The translations under genes were made by a program, and so were the position numbers. Shown here one piece after another: positions 48,845 through 60,989 of a stretch of 64,000 nucleotides of DNA; positions within the stretch are counted from its first letter, which is position 1, and each line of letters starts with the position of its first letter. Origin of the DNA: Begonia masoniana (taxonomy: Eukaryota; Streptophyta; Magnoliopsida; Cucurbitales; Begoniaceae); contig CM039508.1 in the NCBI GenBank assembly GCA_022432975.1, positions 44,109,646 through 44,173,645 of the forward strand, read 5' to 3'. The notes beneath the pieces were generated by a model. That model searched no databases. It saw only the letters and a list, made by a program, of their open reading frames with translations, and had not been told where the DNA came from.

Positions 48845-50973
48845 TGTAATGCCCCGAATTATATAAACCCGGTTCGTTACTCATAGCTCGAACATAACTA
48901 AGAAACTTTAGACTAAATTTAAAACTTCGCTCGAAAGTCAAAATTTGACATTTTCTAAAACTTCAAAACGTTTAAAGACTTGCAGCGGAAATCATTTAAG
49001 CAAAAATAGGGTTAACAAAACTATAGAAACAATGTTTGAATAATCGGTTGGAATATTAAGAAATAATCGACCAAAGAAAGTAAAGGTTTAATCGTGAAAT
49101 ACTTGAAAAGTTACAGAGTCAAACGTAGCTGCCGCTGAGCAAAGTCAACGGAAAAGACTGAAACGAAAACAGAAGGCTTCTTCCGGTGACAAAACGACAA
49201 AAACTTTGGTTACGTCATCCGGTGGATTCAACAGACGACGTCCACCGGTGACTAAACGACAAAGTCCATTTTTCCTTCACAAGACAAAACAAAACTGAAT
49301 ACATCGCCCGGTCACTAAGTGACAAAACCCATTGCTCGCAACCACCGGTCATAAGACGACAAAAGTCTTCCTACGTCAACCGATGACGTCAGCCGGATGA
49401 TTTCCTTCATCCGAAAGACTAAATCCCGCATCCACCGGTGACGTTAGCCGGATGATTTCCTTCATCCAATCGACTTTATCTCACATCCACCGGTGACGTC
49501 AGCCGGATGATTTCCTTCATCCGATCAACTTTATCTCACATCCACCGGTGACGTTAGCCGGATGATTTCCTTCATCCGATCGACTTTATCTCGCATCCAC
49601 CGGTGAACTTCGTTCACCAATGACTGAACTTACAAATTTCACTCAAGCATTCAAAACAACCTAACCCTAAATAACGTCTGACATTCAACAAATAACCATT
49701 AACAAAAGAACAACATCTATATCCTCGACAAAACTTTGGAAATAACAAACTCCAATTACATTAAAATCACGTTTTCTTTGACAGAGAAGAAATTCCCAAG
49801 AGTATCAAAACATCAAATAACTACTGAAACTTCACCTACAGACAAGTGTTAAACCGCCTCATCAGAACACCAAACCGTGGCAAGAATGTGCTCCAACAAC
49901 TTCGCCTATCCCTCAGTAAATTCAGAGAATTCTCCAGTAGTTACCTCCACACCTACATCACAAAACTCACCTATTAGCCTAATGCTAAGTAAGTAAAGCA
50001 AATGAAATGGAATACTTAAACATAAATCCTAATTATGCAGTTTCTACTTTCACAACTCAGTTGCAATTTCGTTCATTCACTAATATGATCCCTCGGTTCC
50101 ATTGGGAGGTGGATCAATTTTCCCAAAGTCATACATCCTCTTCTCAATTAAGGGGTGGATTAATTCCCTTAACAGCTGATCTGATCCCTCAATTCCATTG
50201 GGAGTGGGATCAGTTCTCCCAAAGTAATAAATCCTCTACTCGATTAAGGGGCGGATTACTTCCCTTAATAGCTAATCTGTTTCAATCTGTTCATACCTTG
50301 CCATAACATTTCATATAAATTCATTTTCGTATTTCTTCAAAAACATGATGCATGACATAAAGAAAACACTCAAACATGCATAAACCTACTGTTTTGTGAT
50401 GTAAGCCCGAAGGCACACACAATATTTCAGTTACCTGGCTTCCCGAAAATTGCTCGGTTTCAACTACTCTGGAAGCCCTGCTCACCTAATGTCATAAGCA
50501 GAATACCGATTAGATCATCACTAACCTTATCCTATATCATTCAGAAACCTAAGGAGCTAGTTTGGAAGTTCTGGTTATTGTACATTCTCGGCTCAACACT
50601 AAACTCGAACTCAACTCACTCACAGCATTATCAAAAATACACACATTTTACTCTCTCTGCTATCTAGCCACTAAAATCTCAAGAAAAAAATGGGAGAACT
50701 TACCTAGTTTGAGGATTGAAGATCGGAGAGAAAAATCGCCTGGAGCTCTGCTGAGCTTGAGCTGAATACCGAGAAAGGAAAAATGAGAGAACAGTGGCGG
50801 CTAAACCTCATTAAACCTTCCATTAAATACGCTATCCAAAATAACATCTCAAATTACCATCATGCCCTTACACACTCATTTATTAACCTAATCACTAGCT
50901 CCCCGATTTCATCCATAAAACATCCACCAAAATTTGATAAAGTAAACTGGTTTAAACGAAGCCGGGTGTTACA
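48845..50973 (-). repeat. Chromovirus 3' LTR (2129 bp)
   Basis: Plus strand TGTAATGCCCCG to GGGTGTTACA. Carries four units of the 55-bp repeat (49384-49604) and the conserved hairpin TTAGC-CTAAT-GCTAA at 49974-49988. Confidence 0.93.
49384..49604. repeat. 55-bp tandem repeat, four copies
   Basis: Four diverged 55-bp units starting GACGTCAGCCGGATGATTTC or GACGTTAGCC..., ending CCACCGGT, in the 3' LTR. Two keep a TGACGTCA palindrome, two have TGACGTTA. Confidence 0.93.
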
Positions 50974-50990
50974 ATCTACCCTCCTTAAAA
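50974..50990 (-). promoter_or_regulatory. Polypurine tract, chromovirus
   Basis: Minus strand AAGGAGGGTAGAT adjoins the 3' LTR. Confidence 0.8.
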
Positions 50991-51008
50991 GAATTTTATC
51001 CTCAAAAT

Positions 51009-52278
51009 TCAGTACCTGAATAACTCTGGATGCTGGTCCATCATGTATTGCTGGCGCTCCCAAGTTGTCTCCTTTATATTCTGGTTGTGCCACGAGACTT
51101 TTACTAGTGGAACCTCTTTGTTGCGCAATACCTTCACTGCATAATCCAGGATTCTTACTGGTTTCTTCTCATAGGTAAGAGTAGGGTGGATTTCAATACT
51201 ATGCGGTTCCACAACTTGAGATAGATCTCTAACACACTTCTTCAGCATGGAAACATGAAACACATTATGGATTCCCTCTAAAGAGGCTGGTAACAGTAGT
51301 TGATAAGCTGACTTCCCAATCCTCTTCAAGATTGAGAAAGGTCCAATATATCTGGGATTCAACTTGCCTCTCTTTCCAATTAATAAAAACTTCATTACCA
51401 ACATCAAATTCCAGTTCTCTTCGTCTTTTGTCTGCATAGCTTTTCTGCCGGCTTTGAGCTGTCAAGATTCTTTGTCGGATAAGAGCAATTTTCTCCACTG
51501 TCTGCTGCACAATGTCAGGACCAATCAATTGTGCTTCTCCAACTTCATCCCAATACAATGGGGATCTGCACTTTCGTCCATACAATGTCTCGTATGGTGC
51601 CATGCCTATTGTTGCCTGAAAACTGTTGTTATAAGAAAATTCAACTAAGGACAAGTATTTGCTCCATGAACCTTAAAAGTCTAATACACATGCACGGAGC
51701 ATATCCTCTAATGTTTGAATAGTCCTTTTGGATTGTCCATCTGTTTGAGGGTGAAAAGCTGTGTTAAAACTAAGCTGTGTTCCCATAGCCTTGTGCAAAC
51801 ATTTCCAAAACTTAGATGTAAACCTAGAGTCTCGGTCTGAAACTATGGTGCTTGGAACTCCATGCAGTCTAACAACTTCATGCACATACAACTCAGCCAG
51901 TTGATCCATCGAGTATGTTATCTTCATTGGCAGGAAGTGAGCTGATTTAGTTAGACGGTCGACTATCACCCAAATTGCATCATGTCCTTTTGCTGTTCTA
52001 GGCAATCCCACAACAAAGTCCATTGTTATTTGCTCCCATTTCCATCCAGGAACTGGTAAAGGTTGCAATGTTCCTGAGGGTCTTTGGTGCTCAGCTTTAA
52101 TCTGCTGACAACACAAACATGATTCTACATACTCTGCCACACTCCTTTTCATACTTGGCCACCAATAATGCTGTTTAAGATCCTTGTACATCTTCGTACT
52201 TCCAGGGTGAACATAAAATCGAGAAGAATGTGCTTCTGAAAGAATCTCATCTCGAAGTTCCTTAATGGCAGGAACAAA
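51009..52278 (-). pseudogene. Chromovirus integrase and chromodomain
   Basis: Frame 52191-51673 has the HHCC region end ([10 protein letters not shown]), catalytic Asp in MDFVVGLP, Asp in IVSDRDSRF, and then [14 protein letters not shown], where the third catalytic residue, normally Glu after QS, is Lys. Stop at 51673 interrupts LDF*GSWSKYL. Frame 51654-51265 continues (VEFSYNNSFQATIGMAPYE) and a frameshift near 51420-51440 passes to 51437-51009, with RYIGPFSILKRIG and the C-terminal chromodomain (RILDYAVKVLRNK, VKVSWHN, TTWE). Chromodomains target chromoviruses to certain chromatin. The integrase is inactive by substitution and by breaks. Confidence 0.92.
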
Positions 52279-53532
52279 CTATCTATTTCTAAACCTAAGG
52301 ATTCCATCAGCGGAATAGTTAAAATCCGACTTGCCTGTAGAGTCCATGCAGGACTTATACTTATTGCATTCAGTGTTATTCCTTTGAGCTTCCTTTATTT
52401 TCTCCAAAATAGTAGGCCTCAAGGATATGGCCGAAAGCATAGCTGATACACTGGATACTGCTTCTAGATTAAACTTTTGGAATTCAGACTCTAAAGCTAG
52501 TGGCATGTCTAAAATCATGGCTGAGGCTGATGTTGTCACTCTACTCAAGGCATCTGCCACAACATTTGCTTTGCCGGGGTGGTACTTAATCTCGAAATCA
52601 TAATCCTTTACAAATTCCAACCATCGACGTTGCCTCATATTTAATTCCTTTTGTGTGAAGATATACTTCAGGCTCTTATGATCTGAAAATATCTCGCAAG
52701 ATTGTCCATACAAATAGTGTCTCCAAATCTTAAGTGCAAATACTACTGCAGCTAATTCCAAGTCATGTGTAGGGTATTTCTTTTCATGTGTTTTCAACTG
52801 TCTAGAGGCATAAGCTATTACCTTACCATCTTGCATTAACACACATCCAAGACCAATCTTGGAAGCATCACAATAAATGCTAAATTTACCATTTTCAACA
52901 GGAATGGTCAAAATTGGAGCGTTGGTCAGTTTCTGTTTCAAGGTCTTAAAACTATGCTCACATTCATCAGTCCATATATACTTCACATTTTTTCTTGTTA
53001 ACCTAGTAAGGGGGGTAGCAATCTTCGAGAATCCTTCAAAGAACTTTCTATAATATCCTGCTAGTCCAAGAAAACTCCTAATATCTGTAGCACTCTTCGG
53101 TTGGGGCCATTCCTTAACTGCTTGAACCTTAGCTAGGTCGACAGATATATCATCCCCAGAGATAACGTGTCCTAGAAAGTGAACTTGGTCCAACCAAAAT
53201 TCACACTTAGAAAACTTGGCGTATAGTTGGTGTTGCCTCAGTAATCCTAACACCAAGCTTAAGTGTTTTGCATGCTCCTCCTTAGTTCGTGAGTAGATCA
53301 GAATGTCATCGATAAACACTATGACAAATTTATCCAAAAATTCATGAAACACTCTATTCATGAGATCCATAAAGGCTGCTGGTGCATTTGTCAATCCGAA
53401 GGACATGACTAAAAACTCATAATGTCCATACCTTGTGCGAAAAGAAGTCTTTGGACTATCTTCAGATTTAACCTTCAACTGGTAGTAACCGGACCTAAGG
53501 TCAATCTTAGAGAAAACTCTAGCACCATTAAG
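52279..53532 (-). pseudogene. Chromovirus reverse transcriptase and RNase H
   Basis: Continues the protease/RT frame after a stop at 53533. [31 protein letters not shown] (FIDD catalytic pair), FLGHVISG and [15 protein letters not shown] are standard Ty3 RT motifs; [18 protein letters not shown] and [12 protein letters not shown] are RNase H. The frame stays open for 399 codons to a stop after RFRNR at 52279, before the integrase HHCC. Apart from the two stops it looks intact. Confidence 0.93.
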
Positions 53533-54663
53533 CTAATCAAATAAATCATCAATCATCGGCAGTTGATACTTGTTCTTGACAGTTAGCTTATTCAATTCTC
53601 TATAGTCTATGCACATATGCATTGATCCATCTTTCTTTTTGACGAAAAGGACAGGTGCACCCCATGGTGAAAAGCTAGGGCGTATGAACCCTTTCTCCAA
53701 CAAATCCTCTAACTGCTTCTTCAATTCCTTAAGTTCTGTTGGTGCTAGTCTATAGGGATTCTTGGATACAGGCTCAGCGCCTGGATAGACATCCACAACA
53801 AATTCAATTTCCCTATCTGATGGCAAGCCAGGAAGGTCATCTAGGAATACTTCCGGAAAATCTTGGACAACTAAAATATTTTTGGGGTTTGATTTTTCTA
53901 TTAGTTGTGTGTCTAAAACATTGGCCAAAAAGCACAAATACTCTCTGCATGAGGAGGGTCTACAATAGACAGAAGTCATCACAGTCATTTCTTTACTCTT
54001 CTTCAGAGCTTGGAAGGTATGGTTTAAACCACCAGGGGGTTGAAAACTAACAATTCCAGTCCTACAATCTATTGTGACATAATGCTTAAACAACCAATCC
54101 ATTCCTAGGATTACATCAAATCCCATTATGTCCATAATGATGAGATCGGCAGGCAAATTCATGTTTCCTACTAATACAACACTACCAGGTATCACTTGGT
54201 TAGAGTGCATGCGTTCACCAGAGGGTAAGGTAACATTAAACACATGCTCAGTAGGGGTAAGCTTTACATCTAACTTATCAGCAAACGTCGATGCTATGAA
54301 TGAATGTGTTGCACCAGAATCTATCAATGTAAAAGCAGGTAAAGAGTTGACCAGTATAGTACCTGACACAACAGCAGGCTGTTCATCATCGCCCAACTCC
54401 ATCATGGAGAATATCCTTGGCTTTATCATAGCAGGGCTATTCTTTAAGACCGAGCAGTCCCTGTTAAGATGACCAACTTTGCCACAGTTGAAACACCGCG
54501 TGACCCTGGGCCTCGGGCATTCCCTGAATACGTGTCCAACTTCTTCGCAATTGAAACACTTTCCCGAACCAAACCTGCATTCACCCAGGTGACTTTTCAG
54601 ACACTTCGGGCACTGAGGATACTTCTTGTTATCCGGTACCTTCCTCCCTGATCCTTGGCTACT
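53533..54663 (-). pseudogene. Chromovirus zinc knuckles, protease and RT start
   Basis: The frame enters after a stop at 54664. Two CCHC knuckles ([14 protein letters not shown] and [14 protein letters not shown], about 54590-54470) are followed by aspartic protease ([20 protein letters not shown]) and the RT beginning ([31 protein letters not shown]). It ends MIDDLFD then TAG at 53533, probably a CAG codon mutated by C to T. Double knuckles are usual in the Tekay/Del lineage. Confidence 0.92.
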
Positions 54664-55434
54664 CTAGCCTTCATTTGGCCTCTTCATTCCTCTCTGTTGT
54701 TGGGGTTGGACGAACTTTTGCGGGGCTTCCTTTGGTCCAGAACATTTCATTTCGGCTTCCTCCACCTCCAAGGTTGTGGACACAACTTCACTGAAAGGCA
54801 AGCCTTTAAAACCCGAAAACTTGACCCCTCTGTACATGTCAGGCTTCAGTCCTTGCATGAATAAAAACACCTTATCTTCATTCTTGTGAACAAGGTGTCC
54901 AGCGAACCTGCACAGAGATTCAAATTGTCTGACGTACTCAGCCACGGATCCTGACTGCTTCAGGTTCAGAAACTCCACCTTCTTTGTGGCCTGGATGTCC
55001 TTAAACTGAGACCAAGTCATAATCAGAATATCAGTGGTGGTCTCAATTGTCTCCCACCAAAGTTGGGCATCCCCAGCAAAATGAAACGTCGCCAGAGTGA
55101 CCTTGTCTCCTTTTCCGACGTTGGCACATCGGAACATGCTTTCGATCTTTCTCAACCACTCTTTAGCAACAATCGGGTTAGATGATTTTCCATCAAACGT
55201 GGGCGGCTGAAGCCTCCGGAATCGGTCTCCTGAATGTTCATTGCTAGAACCCGAGTTGGCACTCCCTTGCACCTCACGGTTCAGCAACACTCCTAACTGA
55301 TCGGACTGTTGACGTACTAACTCTGTCTGCTGACGTACCAAATATGTCAGCTGTCTAATAACACGAGGTTCCTCCTCACTCCTCAAGTTTGGCATTTCCC
55401 TTGGCACTCTGGGTCTTCCTGGGCGTCTGGCCAT
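54664..55434 (-). CDS. Chromovirus gag
   Basis: A 256-codon frame starts MARRPGRPRVPREM, 157 bp inside the 5' LTR. It carries a glutamine/arginine-rich N-terminal helix (LVRQQTELVRQQSDQ) and the retrotransposon gag domain (AKEWLRKIESMF, FAGDAQLWWETI, YVRQFESLCRFAG, FMQGLKPDMY). It ends KRPNEG then TAG, where the family normally continues to the knuckles, so this is probably a nonsense change of CAG. It would produce a truncated gag lacking zinc knuckles if transcribed. Confidence 0.9.
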   Translation of the reverse strand: MARRPGRPRVPREMPNLRSEEEPRVIRQLTYLVRQQTELVRQQSDQLGVLLNREVQGSANSGSSNEHSGDRFRRLQPPTFDGKSSNPIVAKEWLRKIESMFRCANVGKGDKVTLATFHFAGDAQLWWETIETTTDILIMTWSQFKDIQATKKVEFLNLKQSGSVAEYVRQFESLCRFAGHLVHKNEDKVFLFMQGLKPDMYRGVKFSGFKGLPFSEVVSTTLEVEEAEMKCSGPKEAPQKFVQPQQQRGMKRPNEG

Positions 55435-55590
55435 TGTACTAAATTCCTGTACAGGGTTAATTACACTCTTAAGTATCTAATAGCTAAGGTTAACATAAAC
55501 ACTTACAGTTGTTGAAGTACTTCCATGCAACGATTGGCACTGATGCGTAATCTTTTGAACGGTTTAACTGACATGTCTCTAATACCATAC
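55435..55590 (-). promoter_or_regulatory. Chromovirus leader with primer binding site
   Basis: Three bases inside the 5' LTR the minus strand reads TGGTATTAGAGACATG (55587-55572), close to the TGGTATCAGAGC complement of initiator tRNA-Met. The C-to-T change is another transition. The rest is the untranslated leader. Confidence 0.8.
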
Positions 55591-58500
55591 TGTAACGCCC
55601 CGAATTATATAAACCCGGTTCGTTACTCATAGCTCGAACATAACTAAGAAACTTTAGACTAAATTTAAAACTTCTCTCGAAAGTCAAAATTTGACATTTT
55701 CTAAAACTTCAAAACGTTTAAAGACTTGCAGCGGAAATCATTTAAGCAAAAATAGGGTTAACAAAACTATAGAAACAATGTTTGAATAATCGGTTGGAAT
55801 ATTAAGAAATAATCGACCAAAGAAAGTAAAGGTTTAATCGTGAAATACTTGAAAAGTTACAGAGTCAAACGTAGCTGCCGCTGAGCAAAGTCAACGGAAA
55901 AGACTGAAACGAAAACAGAAGGCTTCTTCCGGTGACAAAACGACAAAAACTTTGGTTACGTCATCCGGTGGATTCAACAGACGACGTCCACCGGTGACTA
56001 AACGGCAAAGTCTATTTTTCCTTCACATGACAAAACAAAACTGAATACATCGCCCGGTCACTAAGTGACAAAACCCATTGCTCGCAACCACCGGTCATAA
56101 GACGAAAAAAGTCTTCCTACGTCAACCGATGACGTCAGCTGAATGATTTCCTTCATCCGAAAGACTAAATCCCGCATCCATCGGTGACGTCAGCCGGATG
56201 ATTTCCTTCATCGGATCGACTTTATCTCACATCCACCGGTGACGTCAGCCGGATGATTTCCTCATCCGATCGACTTCATCTCACATCCACCGGTGACGTC
56301 AGCCGTCAGCCGGATGATTTCCTTCATCCGAAAGACTAAATCCCGCATCCATCGGTGACGTCAGCCGGATGATTTCCTTCATCCGAAAGACTAAATCCCG
56401 CATCCATCGGTGACGTCAGCCGGATGATTTCCTTCATCCGAAAGACTAAATCCCGCATCCATCGGTGACGTCAGCCGGATGATTTCCTTCATCCGAAAGA
56501 CTAAATCCCGCATCCATCGGTGACGTCAGCCGGATGATTTCCTTCATCCGAAAGACTAAATCCCGCATCCATCGGTGACGTCAGCCGGATGATTTCCTTC
56601 ATCCGAAAGACTAAATCCCGCATCCATCGGTGACGTCAGCCGGATGATTTCCTTCATCCGAAAGACTAAATCCCGCATCCATCGGTGACGTCAGCCGGAT
56701 GATTTCCTTCATCCGAAAGACTAAATCCCGCATCCATCGGTGACGTCAGCCGGATGATTTCCTTCATCCGAAAGACTAAATCCCGCATCCATCGGTGACG
56801 TCAGCCGGATGATTTCCTTCATCCGAAAGACTAAATCCCGCATCCATCGGTGACGTCAGCCGGATGATTTCCTTCATCCGAAAGACTAAATCCCGCATCC
56901 ATCGGTGACGTCAGCCGGATGATTTCCTTCATCCGAAAGACTAAATCCCGCATCCATCGGTGACGTCAGCCGGATGATTTCCTTCATCCGAAAGACTAAA
57001 TCCCGCATCCATCGGTGACGTCAGCCGGATGATTTCCTTCATCCGAAAGACTAAATCCCGCATCCATCGGTGACGTCAGCCGGATGATTTCCTTCATCCG
57101 AAAGACTAAATCCCGCATCCATCGGTGACGTCAGCCGGATGATTTCCTTCATCCGAAAGACTAAATCCCGCATCCATCGGTGACGTCAGCCGGATGATTT
57201 CCTTCATCCGAAAGACTAAATCCCGCATCCATCGGTGACGTCAGCCGGATGATTTCCTTCATCCGAAAGACTAAATCCCGCATCCATCGGTGACGTCAGC
57301 CGGATGATTTCCTTCATCCGAAAGACTAAATCCCGCATCCATCGGTGACGTCAGCCGGATGATTTCCTTCATCCGAAAGACTAAATCCCGCATCCATCGG
57401 TGACGTCAGCCGGATGATTTCCTTCATCCGAAAGACTAAATCCCGCATCCATCGGTGACGTCAGCCGGATGATTTCCTTCATCCGAAAGACTAAATCCCG
57501 CATCCATCGGTGACGTCAGCCGGATGATTTCCTTCATCCGAAAGACTAAATCCCGCATCCATCGGTGACGTCAGCCGGATGATTTCCTTCATCCGAAAGA
57601 CTAAATCCCGCATCCATCGGTGACGTCAGCCGGATGATTTCCTTCATCCGAAAGACTAAATCCCGCATCCATCGGTGACGTCAGCCGGATGATTTCCTTC
57701 ATCCGAAAGACTAAATCCCGCATCCATCGGTGACGTCAGCCGGATGATTTCCTTCATCCGAAAGACTAAATCCCGCATCCATCGGTGACGTCAGCCGGAT
57801 GATTTCCTTATCGATCGACTTTATCTCGCATCCACCGGTGAACTTCGTTCACCAATGACTGAACTTACAAATTTCACTAAAGCATTCAAAACAACCTAAC
57901 CCTAAATAAGTTCTGACATTCAACAAATAACCATTAACAAAAGAACAACATCTATATCCTTGACCAAAACTTTGGAAATAACAAACTTCAAACTACATTT
58001 AAATCACGTTTTCTTTGGCAGAGAAGAAATTCCCAAGAGTATCAAAACATCAAATAACTACTGAAACTTCACCTACAGACAAGTGTTTTAAACCGCCCTC
58101 ATCAGAACACCAACCGTGGCAAGAATGTGCTCCAACAACTTCGCCTATCCCTCAGTAAATTTAGAGAATTCTCCAGTAGTTACCTCCACACCTACATCAC
58201 AAAACTCACTTATTAGCCTAATGCTAAGTAAATAAAGCAAATGAAATGGAATACTGAAACATAAATCCTAATTATGCAGTTTCTACTTTCACAACTCAGT
58301 TGCAATTTTGTTCATTCACTGATATGATTCCTCGGTTCCATTGGGAGGTAAATCAATTTTCCCAAAGTCATACATTCTCTTCTCAATTAAGGGGCGGATT
58401 AATTCCCTTAACAGCTGATCTGATCCCTCAATTCCATTGGGAGTGGGATCAGTTCTCCCAAAGTAATAAATCCTCTACTCGATTAAGGGGCAGATTACTT

Positions 58501-59212
58501 CCCTTAATAACTAATCTGTTTCAATCTGTTCATACCTTGCCATAACATTTCATATAAATTTATTTTCGTGTTTCTTCAAAAACATGATGCATGACATAAA
58601 GAAAACACTCAAACATGCATAAACCTACTATTTTGTGATGTAGGCCCGAAGGCACACACAATACTTCACTTACCTGGCTTCCCAGAAATTGCTCGGTTTC
58701 AACTACTCTGGAAGCCCTGCTCACCTAATGTCATAAGCAGAATACCGATTAGATCATCACTAACCTTATCCTATATCATTCAAAAATCTAAGGAGCTAGT
58801 TTGGAAGTTCTGGTCATCGTACATTCTCGGCTCAACACTAAACTCGAACTCAACTCACTCACAGCATTATCAAAAATACACACATTGCACTCTCTCTGCT
58901 ATCTAGCCACTAAAATCTCAAGAAAACAAGGGGAGAACTTACCTAGTTTGAGGATTGAAGATCGGAGAGGAAAATCGCCTGGAGCTCTGCTGAGCTTGAG
59001 CTGAATACCGAGAAAGGAAAAATGAGAGAACAGTGGCGGCTAAACCTCATTAAACCTTCCATTAAATACGCTATCTAAAATAACATCTCAAATTACCATC
59101 ATGCCCTTACACACTCATTTATTAACCTAAGCACTAGCTCCCCAATTTCATCCATAAAACATCCACCAAAATTTGATAAAGTAAACTGGTTTAAACGAAG
59201 CCGGGTGTTACA
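55591..59212 (-). repeat. Chromovirus 5' LTR (3622 bp, array-expanded)
   Basis: Plus strand TGTAACGCCCCG to GGGTGTTACA. It is 1493 bp longer than its partner, almost entirely because of about 27 more copies of the 55-bp unit. Hairpin TTAGC-CTAAT-GCTAA at 58213-58227. Confidence 0.93.
56131..57838. repeat. 55-bp tandem array, about 31 copies
   Basis: The first few units are diverged (one with a 7-bp internal duplication near 56300). From about 56310 to 57790 some 27 units look identical, period exactly 55 bp (TCCCGCATCC recurs at 56341, 56396, 56451 ... 57771). Each unit holds one TGACGTCA palindrome and an imperfect GGATGA...TCATCC dyad. The last unit is a diverged form shared with the 3' LTR. 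Confidence 0.96.
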
Positions 59213-59482
59213 CAGTTTCCTTGAGGAAGTTAGCTAAAGGCGGCGACAAAGATAAGAGGGAGTCTTTATTTGTATAAGTCTGATTGTCTTGTAACTTTGT
59301 GAACTCAAAGAAATATTTTTATATCTGGGCGTGGCCCTGCAGACGTAGGCTGGTTGCCGGACTGCGTTACCAACCTCCTGTGTCATTTATTTCCGTATTT
59401 TTATATTGTTCATCATTGCATTAAAAATCGGTGTCACACGAGGAACCTTGTGTGACATCGCATAACTGATCTTAATCTTTCA
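59213..59482 (+). mobile_element. Solo SIRE LTR, right part
   Basis: Resumes with the target duplication cagtt, then TCCTTGAGGAAG..., GGCGACAAAGATAAGAGG and GCAGACGTAGGCTGGTTGCC, ending TTAATCTTTCA at 59482 followed by aaagg (59483-59487), which equals 47884-47888. Total LTR length without the chromovirus is about 1.22 kb, matching 36278-37488. Confidence 0.9.
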
Positions 59483-59487
59483 AAAGG

Positions 59488-60483
59488 TATGGCCTCTAAC
59501 GTATACACGCCCAAAATCAGGATGAGCAGGATTTTTGATATTTGGATATAGGTTGCAATAAAATTCCTTAACAATCTTCCAAACAAACGGTTTCAGATCT
59601 CTAAAAGTTTTCTCCAAACTCAGATTTATAAGATGATAAACTAAAGCTTCACATTGTGAGAAATCACTTGCATGAATATTTCTCTCTGCCCAAATAGTTC
59701 TTTGTGAAAAGTTTAGCCAACGGCTAACATGCAGACGAGATTTAAAATCATCACTGGAAACTTTATTAGAGAACTTACTGGCCTTGATGCTTGACTCACC
59801 CCGTTGTGAAAATTTGGATGTCTCAGAGCTTTTAGGAACAGAACCTTCATTGGTCTTTAGTTTTTTGGATTTTGGAGCAATTAATGGACTTGTTTTCGGT
59901 GGTTTTACGGCAGCTGGCTTTTGAACCTTCTCAAATGAGGGCCTAGCAGTCTTTGAGACAGTGAATTTGGATGATTTTGGAGCAGAGGTTTTTGTGGACT
60001 TTGGAGCAGTGGCTTTTGCAGATTTCACAGCACATATTTTGGAGTGGCGGACTTCGTTCGCTTTGGAGCAGCGATCCTTGAAGATTTTCGGATCGACTAT
60101 TCTGGTGATCTGTCAATGTTGTCTTCTTCATCGTCGGTATTGACTTCAAGGACGGCTTCTTGAAGCCATGAACTGTCTGACGAGGATTCTTTTTCTACCC
60201 TCGGTCTTTTTCTTTTCAAAGACGACGAAGCTTTTGAATCTTTGGGTGCCTTGGGAGGCACTGAGCTTGTTTTAAACTTATCTCCGCTGGATTTTTGAAA
60301 TCTTCGTTGAGCCCCTAAAGAGTCAACCTGTCGTAATGGAACAGCTTTGGTAATTTTCGGAGTAACTCTTTCAGTAACAAAAGGTTTTACAGATGGTGAA
60401 GATGGTGAATAAATCACGATAGTCGAATTCGAACTCGGCATCTTCTTTGGAACGGGCACTGAAACCTCTTCAATAATCACCAT
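59488..60483 (-). pseudogene. SIRE element 2 extra ORF, N-terminal part
   Basis: Frame 60483-60097 starts MVIIEEVS like the 585-codon ORF of element 1 (MVIIEEVI), followed by the same VKPFVTERVTPKITKAV and KFQKSS-type blocks. A frameshift near 60100 leads to 60028-59480 with SAPKSSKF-type repeats and the first half of the domain (RWLNFSQRTIWAERNIH, NPAHPDFGRVYVRGHTF). The break at 59487/59483 is the solo LTR; the rest is at 47888-47490. Conserved start context and length support translation of this ORF in the family. Confidence 0.87.
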
Positions 60484-60989
60484 TCTGGAGAGAGATAATA
60501 GAAAGCCCTAGAAGCAGATTGTAGAACTAGGAGAAGCAAGAGAAAGAGTGTTCTAGAAATTCCTTACGATTTGAAATAAATCACCCACCTTCCATAAACA
60601 CCCATCAAATCACAGAAATAAAAGAAAATCCCAGATTTTTAGTAAATGTTTCGGAAAATAAATCCAAAAATCCATCAAATTTCCATAAATCACATATACA
60701 ATCTCTCATGAATCTTTGAACAATAATTCTGATCTCTGCAAGATGGGAATTAAACCCAATAGAATAATGCTGATACAATTCTTCATCGAAAATAAACTTC
60801 CAAAATTGCATAAAAATAGTCAAAATTTTGCATGTCACATACGGTGTCGCTTAATAGAATATCATAATATCAAGAAGGATCACTTTCAGCAGAAGGTGAG
60901 CAGTACACAATAGATTGCCAAAAAAATAAAGACAAACGCCTAATGCAAGTGACGATTTTTTTTTTAAATAAATAAAAGTATTAACTAGC
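60484..60989 (-). other. Spacer between pol and extra ORF, SIRE element 2
   Basis: About 500 bp homologous to 39758-40246, including the GTCACATACGGTGTCGC motif near 60834-60852. Non-coding. Confidence 0.6.

Larger units (their letters stand above)
48845..59212 (-). mobile_element. Tekay/Del-like Ty3 chromovirus, nearly full length
   Basis: A complete structure on the minus strand: 5' LTR 55591-59212, primer site, gag, double zinc knuckle, protease, RT, RNase H, integrase with chromodomain, purine tract, 3' LTR 48845-50973. Target duplication is tagtt (48840-48844) and cagtt (59213-59217); the uninterrupted SIRE LTR at 5470 has cagtt here, so the left copy mutated. It sits inside the solo SIRE LTR. 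The LTRs are nearly identical outside the tandem array (about two differences in the first 95 bp), so insertion is fairly recent. Four stops and one frameshift prevent autonomy. Confidence 0.93.

Noticed and set aside
56131..57838. CRISPR-like regular array
   Set aside because: The 55-bp units are head-to-tail with no unique spacers and lie in an LTR of a plant chromovirus: a tandem satellite-type repeat.
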